Source: JBMNUL01 sp050946255 (GTDB taxonomy: Bacteria > Actinomycetota > Coriobacteriia > Coriobacteriales > CADBOM01). From it: DNA of 6,090 nucleotides. Shown piece by piece: positions 1-6,090 of this stretch (position 1 is its first letter; each line of letters begins with the position of its first letter). Below the pieces are notes generated by a model. That model did no database searches. It worked only from the letters and a program-made list of their open reading frames with translations, and had not been told where the DNA came from. A program made the translations under genes and the position numbers. Location: NCBI GenBank assembly GCA_050946255.1, contig JBMNUL010000158.1:1-6090 (forward strand), written 5' to 3'.

Positions 1-3000
1 CTTCCGCCAGAACCTGCTCGGAAAGCGCGTCGATTACTCAGGTCGTTCGGTCATCGTCGTCGGGCCGCAGCTCAAGATGCACCAGTGCGGCCTCCCGAAG
101 ACAATGGCATTGGAGCTGTTCAAGCCGTTCGTGATCCAGAGGCTCGTCGAGCTCGACCACTACCCCAACGTCAAGGCCGCCAAGAAGGCCGTAGACCGCG
201 GGAACAACGTGGTGTGGGACGTTCTCGAGGACGTGATCACAGAGCATCCAGTGCTCCTGAACCGCGCACCTACGCTTCACAGGCTCGGTATCCAGGCATT
301 TGAGCCAGTTCTAGTCGAGGGCAAGGCAATCAGGCTCCATCCGCTCATGTGCACGGCTTTCAACGCCGACTTCGATGGAGACCAGATGGCAGTGCATGTG
401 CCGCTGTCGGCAGAGGCGCAGGCTGAGGCCCGAGTGCTGATGCTCTCGACCAACAACATCAAATCACCTGCCCACGGCCGCGCGCTCACCGTTCCGACGC
501 AGGATATGATCATCGGTCTGTTCTACCTCACATCGGCCCGTGACGGGTTCCCGGGCGAGGGGCGAGCCTTCATCGATTTCAAGGACGCCATCAACGCCTA
601 CGACTCCAACGCCGATGTGGACCTGCAGGCCAAGATCTACGTACGCCTCGAGAAGGACACCGTCGAGGAGTTCTTCGAGAACGACGAGTACACCGGTGTC
701 CGCAAGGGCAAGCATCAATACTACGAGCACAAGGCTGGCACCAGGCTCCACACCACCATTGGAAGGATCATTTTCAACTCGGTTCTGCCGGACGACTATC
801 CGTTCGTCAACCACGAGATGGACAAGTCCGAGGTAGGCGACCTCGTCGAGGCCTGCTCCAACAAGTACGAGCTCTCCGAGATGCCACCTATCCTCGATGG
901 CTTGAAGTCAATGGGATTCCATTACGCCACCAAGGCTGGAATCACCGTGTCGGTCTACGACGCCACGATCCCCTCTGAGAAGGAGGAGATCTTCGAAAAG
1001 GCAGATGCCAAGGTGGCCGAGATCAACGCCGGTTATTCGATGGGTCTCATCAGCGAGGAAGACCGTCACAAGCAGACGATCGACATCTGGAACAAGGCCA
1101 ACGACGAAGTCGGAGAGGCCATGGAACGCAACTTCGACAAGTTCAACCCCATCTACATGATGGCGAAGTCCGGTGCCCGTGGAAACATGAAGCAGGTCAG
1201 GCAGCTCGCTGGTATGCGAGGCCTCATGTCCGACCCGAAGGGCGAGATCATCGACAGGCCCATCAAGGCAAACTTCCGCGAGGGCCTCTCGGTTCTCGAG
1301 TACTTCATCTCCACGCACGGCGCCAGGAAGGGACTTGCAGATACGGCACTTCGTACCGCAGACTCCGGCTACCTCACCAGGCGACTCGTCGACGTGGCGC
1401 AGGATGTCATCATCCGCGAGCTGGATTGTGGAAACGACGAGGGGATCTCATACCCGATTCTCAACGCCAAGGGCGATATCGACGACAATCTGGTCGGGCG
1501 CTGCCTGCAGTCTCCTGTCGTCAGCCCCAAGACCGGGGAGGTTCTCCTCGACAAAGACAACTACATCGACTCCAATGAGAGGCTGGAATCGTTCCTTGAA
1601 GAAGGGGTCGAGAACGTCGAGATCCGCACGATCATGACTTGCAAGTCCGATCACGGCATCTGCCAGAAGTGCTACGGCTGGGACCTCTCCACGAGGCGTC
1701 CGGTCAACATCGGCACAGCCGTTGGCATCATAGCCGCACAGTCGATCGGCGAGCCTGGCACGCAGCTCACGATGAGGACATTCCACTCCGGTGGAGTCGC
1801 AGGTGACGACATCACCCACGGTCTTCCCCGTGTCGTCGAGCTTTTCGAGGCCAGGAAGCCAAAGGGCCAGGCAGTGCTCGCGGAGATCTCGGGAACCCTC
1901 TCCATCACCGAGGACAAGAACACCAGAACCCTCGCAATCGTCGACGACGATGGCAACAGGGTCGATTACCAGATCCCCGCACGCTCCCAGCTCTACGACA
2001 AGATCTCGGATGGTTGCCATGTGGAGGTAGGGCAGCAGCTCACCAAGGGTTCCGTGAACCCGCATGACCTGCTTAGGCTCACCGACCCCAACACGACGCT
2101 GCGCTACATCGTGTCCCAGGTCCAGGAAGTCTATGTTTCCCAGGGCGTCGACATCAACGACAAGCACATCGAGGCCATCGCAAGGCAGATGCTGCGCAAG
2201 GTCTCGGTGCTCGAGCCGGGAGACTCCGATTTCCTGCCTGGAACCCAGGTCGACGTCAACGTGTTCCGCCGGGAGACCGAGAGGATCATCTTGGAAGGCG
2301 GCAACCCGCCGACTGGGCAGCCGATTCTCTTGGGCATTACCAAGGCCTCCCTTGCAACCGATTCTTTCATGTCGGCGGCATCGTTCCAGGAGACCACGAG
2401 GGTGCTCACAGACGCCGCCATCGAGGGCAAGGTCGACCATCTGCACGGCCTCAAGGAAAACGTCATCATCGGGAAGAAGATCCCGGCAGGCACCGGGCTC
2501 AACAGATATCGCGATGTCCAGCTCACCTACAGGGGCAAGGTCGTCGACGAGTCCCTGATGAAAGAGGACGAGCTCCCCGAGTACGCGCCCGACGAGCTGC
2601 AGGAGCTCGAGACGCTGCTCCCGAAACCTCAGGAGTGGTCGCTCGACTCCGACGAGTACATCACCTCATCCGGTGCATATGGAGCCTACTCCAACGGGAT
2701 GTCGATGCCCGGAAGCTCGAAGTACAACCTGCCTGCTGATGTCGCCAACCTCTATCTGTTCGACGACCTTGGAATCTCGCAGCGCTGGGCCAACAAGTTC
2801 TCCGAGGCGGGAATCGAGACCGTCGGGGACCTCGTTGGGCATACGCAGGACGAGCTGTCCCGTATCGGTGGAATCGGATCCAAGGCAATCGAGGAGCTGC
2901 GCGAAGGGCTCGAGGCCCACGACCTCCTCTACATCCTCGACGACAACGACAACGGGGGAGACTCCGAGGTGTCCCAGCTGCTCGAGATGGTGTTCTCACC

Positions 3001-3238
3001 CGATGATTCCTCGCTATTGCTCGAGACCGACATCCCGCAGACCTACAGCGCCGATCCCGATGAGATGATCGGGGCGCCGATGCCACCGATCAGCCAGATC
3101 AAAGAGGGTCCGGAGCTCGACGAGCTCCTCAAGGACGTCGGACTCTCCGAGTATTCGCTCAGCGATGACGACCTCAGCGACTTGGATGACATCTCGTCCA
3201 ACGATGACGACGAAGATGAGGACGGAGACGACAATTAA
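1..3238 (+). CDS. rpoC: DNA-directed RNA polymerase subunit beta' (5'-truncated)
   Basis: This is the C-terminal part of beta', which forms the RNA polymerase active-site cleft with beta. The first full codon is at 2, giving 1078 visible residues before TAA at 3236-3238. By comparison with E. coli, about 337 N-terminal residues (zinc ribbon, clamp, start of the lid/rudder region) lie upstream. Seen in order (visible-residue numbering): RQNLLGKRVDYSGRS at the start; the absolutely conserved Mg-binding NADFDGD at 121-127 (nt 362-382); the bridge helix from about 440 (GARKGLADTAL); the second zinc site Cys476, 547, 554 and 557; and the trigger loop from about 577 to the catalytic His595 (QLTMRTFH). 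There is no E. coli-type large insertion in the trigger loop. The canonical C-terminus ends near nt 2540 (ENVIIG...IPAGTGLNRYRD). After it comes an extension of about 232 residues with a Ser/Gly-rich linker, an alpha-CTD-like domain and an acidic tail, which is unusual for the family. A strong terminator follows, so rpoC ends its transcription unit. The identification is certain. Confidence 0.99.
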   Translation, partial: FRQNLLGKRVDYSGRSVIVVGPQLKMHQCGLPKTMALELFKPFVIQRLVELDHYPNVKAAKKAVDRGNNVVWDVLEDVITEHPVLLNRAPTLHRLGIQAFEPVLVEGKAIRLHPLMCTAFNADFDGDQMAVHVPLSAEAQAEARVLMLSTNNIKSPAHGRALTVPTQDMIIGLFYLTSARDGFPGEGRAFIDFKDAINAYDSNADVDLQAKIYVRLEKDTVEEFFENDEYTGVRKGKHQYYEHKAGTRLHTTIGRIIFNSVLPDDYPFVNHEMDKSEVGDLVEACSNKYELSEMPPILDGLKSMGFHYATKAGITVSVYDATIPSEKEEIFEKADAKVAEINAGYSMGLISEEDRHKQTIDIWNKANDEVGEAMERNFDKFNPIYMMAKSGARGNMKQVRQLAGMRGLMSDPKGEIIDRPIKANFREGLSVLEYFISTHGARKGLADTALRTADSGYLTRRLVDVAQDVIIRELDCGNDEGISYPILNAKGDIDDNLVGRCLQSPVVSPKTGEVLLDKDNYIDSNERLESFLEEGVENVEIRTIMTCKSDHGICQKCYGWDLSTRRPVNIGTAVGIIAAQSIGEPGTQLTMRTFHSGGVAGDDITHGLPRVVELFEARKPKGQAVLAEISGTLSITEDKNTRTLAIVDDDGNRVDYQIPARSQLYDKISDGCHVEVGQQLTKGSVNPHDLLRLTDPNTTLRYIVSQVQEVYVSQGVDINDKHIEAIARQMLRKVSVLEPGDSDFLPGTQVDVNVFRRETERIILEGGNPPTGQPILLGITKASLATDSFMSAASFQETTRVLTDAAIEGKVDHLHGLKENVIIGKKIPAGTGLNRYRDVQLTYRGKVVDESLMKEDELPEYAPDELQELETLLPKPQEWSLDSDEYITSSGAYGAYSNGMSMPGSSKYNLPADVANLYLFDDLGISQRWANKFSEAGIETVGDLVGHTQDELSRIGGIGSKAIEELREGLEAHDLLYILDDNDNGGDSEVSQLLEMVFSPDDSSLLLETDIPQTYSADPDEMIGAPMPPISQIKEGPELDELLKDVGLSEYSLSDDDLSDLDDISSNDDDEDEDGDDN
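2762..2932 (+). other. alpha-CTD-like helix-hairpin-helix domain within the beta' C-terminal extension
   Basis: This is a domain inside rpoC, visible residues about 921-977. It begins DDLGISQRWAN and continues through IETVGDLV and GIGSKAIEEL, the pattern of the RNA polymerase alpha C-terminal domain. A hand alignment to E. coli alpha residues 258-314, recalled from memory, needs no gaps over 57 positions and gives about 19 identities. Matches include positions equivalent to alpha R265 (nt 2783-2785), N268 (2792-2794), G296 (2876-2878), K298 (2882-2884) and E302 (2894-2896), which in alpha contact UP-element DNA. D258 and D259 of the sigma-contacting determinant also match, but E261 is Gly here; C269 is Lys and S299 is Ala. 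Related (HhH)2 folds occur in other DNA-binding proteins, so common fold rather than true alpha-CTD origin is the main alternative. Confidence 0.72.
3146..3235 (+). other. Acidic low-complexity C-terminal tail of beta'
   Basis: The last 30 residues of beta' contain 16 Asp/Glu and no Lys, Arg or His, ending DDDEDEDGDDN. Such a tail is expected to be disordered and strongly negative. Acidic tails of this kind are known on the Firmicutes RNA polymerase delta subunit (RpoE), where they displace nucleic acid; a similar role here is only an analogy. The segment between this tail and the alpha-CTD-like domain (about nt 2933-3145) is also Asp/Glu-rich and has no recognisable fold. Confidence 0.85.
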
Positions 3239-3280
3239 GTTCTCCGACAACCGTTCGCCGGAGCATTTTGCACAAGGAAA

Positions 3281-3310
3281 ACCCTCTGGGCCCCGCCCAG
3301 AGGGTTTTTT
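3281..3310 (+). terminator. Rho-independent terminator of the rpoC transcription unit
   Basis: A perfect 10-bp stem (3281-3290 ACCCTCTGGG with 3296-3305) closes a 5-nt loop CCCCG and runs into a T tract at 3305-3310. A tract of A at 3278-3280 lets the stem extend by three A-T pairs. It lies 42 nt after the rpoC stop codon. The structure would end rpoBC transcription and separate it from the downstream ribosomal-protein operon. The A tract means it may also work weakly in the reverse direction, but no minus-strand gene is seen to need it. Confidence 0.95.
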
Positions 3311-3345
3311 ACGGGAAAATATAGATACGCCCGGCTGCGTGGTAT

Positions 3346-3374
3346 TTGACATACCGGCGGCAGGGTGATAACGT
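3346..3374 (+). promoter_or_regulatory. Predicted housekeeping promoter of the rpsL-rpsG-fusA operon
   Basis: A perfect -35 box TTGACA (3346-3351) is followed 17 bp later by TAACGT (3369-3374), preceded by TG at 3366-3367, giving an extended -10 (TGATAACGT). The -10 hexamer is weak (T1, A2 and T6 match TATAAT), but the perfect -35, ideal spacing and TGn motif compensate. With a different spacing, GATAAC at 3367 is also possible. The start site would be near 3381, giving a leader of about 60 nt. An A/T-rich run AAAATATAGATA at 3316-3327 lies upstream. The position just after a terminator and before rpsL supports the call. Confidence 0.72.
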
Positions 3375-3430
3375 GCATCCCTGTGGCATTATGCCCTTTT
3401 GTATATTTCAAGGCTATATTTTATCTGGAA

Positions 3431-3437
3431 GAAGGAG
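3431..3437 (+). promoter_or_regulatory. Shine-Dalgarno site that fixes the rpsL TTG start
   Basis: GAAGGAG ends 5 nt before TTG at 3443-3445. This site, and the fact that the S12 N-terminus begins (M)PTINQLVRKGR directly after that TTG, decide the start. The in-frame upstream GTG at 3365 would add 26 non-S12 residues and lies inside the predicted promoter. Confidence 0.93.
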
Positions 3438-3442
3438 TTAAT

Positions 3443-3814
3443 TTGCCTACGATCAACCAGCTGGTCCGCAAGGGTCGCAGAAAGACTGTCGACAAGAAGA
3501 AGACCCCTGCCCTTCAGGGAAATCCCCAGAAGCGCGGCGTTTGCACTAGGGTTTACACCGCAACCCCGAAGAAGCCCAATTCCGCTCTCCGCAAGGTCTG
3601 CCGTGTGAGGCTCGTCAGCGGTCAAGAGGTGAGCGTCTACATCCCCGGCGAGGGACACAACCTCCAGGAGCACTCTATGGTGCTAATCCGCGGTGGACGT
3701 GTGAGGGATCTCCCAGGAGTCCGTTACAAGGTCATCCGTGCAGCTCTTGACTGCGCAGCTGTTGCCGATAGGGGACAGGCCCGTTCCCGCTATGGTGCCA
3801 AGAAACCCAAATAG
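3443..3814 (+). CDS. rpsL: 30S ribosomal protein S12
   Basis: S12 sits at the 30S decoding centre, monitors codon-anticodon pairing and is part of the streptomycin site. The gene encodes 123 residues, the normal family length, from a TTG start with a good Shine-Dalgarno to TAG at 3812-3814. Signature blocks are PTINQLVRKGR (2-12), QKRGVCTRVYT (29-39), PKKPNSALRKVCRVRL (42-57), GEGHNLQEHS (69-78) and RGGRVRDLPGVRY (83-95), ending KKPK. Lys43 and Lys44, key for streptomycin sensitivity and accuracy, are present. Position 88, Lys in most bacteria, is Arg here (AGG at 3704-3706); this is the K88R residue linked to streptomycin resistance. Asp89, the residue methylthiolated by RimO in species that have it, is conserved. 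This is the first gene of the str operon, with its own promoter after the rpoC terminator. The identification is certain. Confidence 0.99.
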   Translation: MPTINQLVRKGRRKTVDKKKTPALQGNPQKRGVCTRVYTATPKKPNSALRKVCRVRLVSGQEVSVYIPGEGHNLQEHSMVLIRGGRVRDLPGVRYKVIRAALDCAAVADRGQARSRYGAKKPK

Positions 3815-3925
3815 CCTTTTCAGACCCCGCGACTCCAGATGGCGCGAGGTCATTCGAGTAATAATCGCCTCGGCGGGAAAACGCCCCGGGGCCACGGAAG
3901 CAAGTAGAGAAAATAGGAGAGATAT
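3815..3925 (+). promoter_or_regulatory. Structured rpsL-rpsG intercistronic region, candidate S7 translational-control site
   Basis: These 111 nt between the two genes can fold into two hairpins. The first pairs 3823-3831 with 3843-3851, a 9-bp stem with one C-A mismatch and an 11-nt loop. The second pairs 3867-3875 with 3882-3892, nine pairs including one G-U and a two-base bulge (CC, 3886-3887), closing a GGAAAA loop. No T tract follows either, so they are not intrinsic terminators. The rpsG Shine-Dalgarno AGGAG (3915-3919) follows. In E. coli the spacer of similar length between rpsL and rpsG is bound by S7 to repress S7 and EF-G synthesis; assigning that role here rests on position and structure only. 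Confidence 0.5.
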
Positions 3926-4396
3926 ATGCCGCGTCGTGCAGCTGCAGCCCGGAGGGAGACCCAGCCGGACAGCGTTTACAACAATCGTCTCGTCACCCAG
4001 CTGATCAACAAGGTCCTGCTGGATGGCAAGAAGTCCACCGCCGAGGGAATCGTCTACGGAGCCTTCGACATCGTGGAGCAGAAGACCGGTAGCGACCCGC
4101 TGACCGTCTTCAAGAAGGCCATGGACAACGTCCGCCCCACGCTCGAGGTCAAGCCGAGGCGTGTCGGTGGTGCTACCTATCAGGTGCCCATGGAGGTCAA
4201 CTCCCGCCGTGCCACCACCCTCGCAATTCGCTGGATTGTGGAGTTCTCGCGCAAGCGCAAGGAGAAGACCATGAAGGAGAAGCTTGCCGCCGAGATCATG
4301 GACGCATCCAATGGAATGGGCGCTTCCGTCAAGAGGCGTGAGGATCTCTACAAGATGGCCGAGTCCAACCGTGCCTTCTCGCACTACCGCTTCTAA
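3926..4396 (+). CDS. rpsG: 30S ribosomal protein S7
   Basis: S7 binds the 3' major domain of 16S rRNA, starts assembly of the 30S head, and lines the mRNA exit/E-site region. The gene encodes 156 residues, the usual bacterial length. It starts at ATG 3926 (MPRRAAAARRE), preceded by AGGAG with a 6-nt gap, and ends at TAA 4394-4396. Conserved blocks are LINKVLLDGKKSTAEGIVYGAF (about 26-47), VKPRRVGGATYQVP (about 75-88), RRATTLAIRW and the C-terminal REDLYKMAESNRAFSHYRF. The basic N-terminus is the rRNA-binding arm. It is the second gene of the str operon, separated from rpsL by a structured spacer that may bind its own product. No anomalies are seen. Confidence 0.99.
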   Translation: MPRRAAAARRETQPDSVYNNRLVTQLINKVLLDGKKSTAEGIVYGAFDIVEQKTGSDPLTVFKKAMDNVRPTLEVKPRRVGGATYQVPMEVNSRRATTLAIRWIVEFSRKRKEKTMKEKLAAEIMDASNGMGASVKRREDLYKMAESNRAFSHYRF

Positions 4397-4416
4397 TCGA
4401 AAGGTAAGTAGAGATA

Positions 4417-6090
<1,674 letters not shown>

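Noticed and set aside
38..303. Short frames on both strands over the start of the window (38-280 minus, 85-303 plus)
   Set aside because: They are out of frame with beta', whose conserved sequence reads through from nt 2; they match no family I recognise.
1448..2446. A 332-codon open frame on the minus strand inside rpoC, and similar long antisense frames inside rpsG (3683-4423) and fusA (4708-5322, 5344-5943)
   Set aside because: They lie opposite certain essential genes, encode no recognisable family, and arise because G/C-ending codons leave few stops on the other strand.
3242..3263. A small hairpin CTCCG/CGGAG after the rpoC stop, followed by ATTTT
   Set aside because: The stem is only 5 bp with a 12-nt loop and a short T run; the perfect terminator at 3281-3310 makes it unnecessary and it may be chance.
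3402..3420. TATATT boxes at 3402-3407 and 3415-3420 as alternative -10 elements for rpsL
   Set aside because: Neither has a reasonable -35 at the right distance, and the second would start transcription too close to the Shine-Dalgarno; the leader is simply AT-rich (about 35% GC over 3381-3440).
3365..3442. N-terminal extension of rpsL from the in-frame GTG at 3365
   Set aside because: It would start within the predicted -10 region, has no Shine-Dalgarno, and adds 26 residues with no match to S12; the TTG at 3443 has a strong site and the correct N-terminus.

Overview
The window holds a core bacterial transcription/translation locus, all on the + strand. In order it carries the 3' part of rpoC (RNA polymerase beta'), a strong intrinsic terminator, a promoter and short AT-rich leader, then rpsL (S12), rpsG (S7) and the first 558 codons of fusA (EF-G), which runs off the right edge. 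Coding DNA is GC-rich (roughly 58-60% by eye) with G/C-ending codons and frequent AGG arginine codons. The gene order, the beta' sequence without the E. coli-type trigger-loop insertion, and the S12/S7/EF-G sequences suggest an actinobacterium. My best guess is class Coriobacteriia (Atopobium/Olsenella/Collinsella relatives); this is an inference from memory and no search was run.

Layout: 1-3238 is rpoC, missing about 337 N-terminal residues. 3239-3442 is the only sizeable non-coding gap. It contains a perfect GC-rich terminator hairpin with a T tract (3281-3310), a consensus TTGACA box with an extended -10 (3346-3374), and a leader of about 60 nt holding a small inverted repeat and a possible 16-codon leader ORF. 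rpsL begins at an unusual TTG (3443). The 111-nt rpsL-rpsG spacer (3815-3925) can form two good hairpins and has the position and size of the S7 autoregulatory site known from the E. coli str operon. rpsG and fusA are 20 nt apart.

How the genes work together: rpoC closes the rpoBC transcription unit. rpsL-rpsG-fusA form the classic str operon: S12 guards the decoding centre, S7 nucleates the 30S head and lines the E/P-site mRNA path, and EF-G drives translocation through the same 30S site.

Most notable observations: (1) beta' carries an extension of about 232 residues after the canonical C-terminus. It contains a domain that aligns without gaps to the alpha-subunit C-terminal domain, including its UP-element-contacting Arg/Asn/Gly/Lys/Glu residues, and it ends in a very acidic tail. 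(2) S12 naturally has Arg at position 88, the residue that confers streptomycin resistance when it arises as K88R. (3) Most beta' residues of the E. coli ppGpp site 1 are absent. No mobile element, CRISPR array, tRNA or rRNA is visible.
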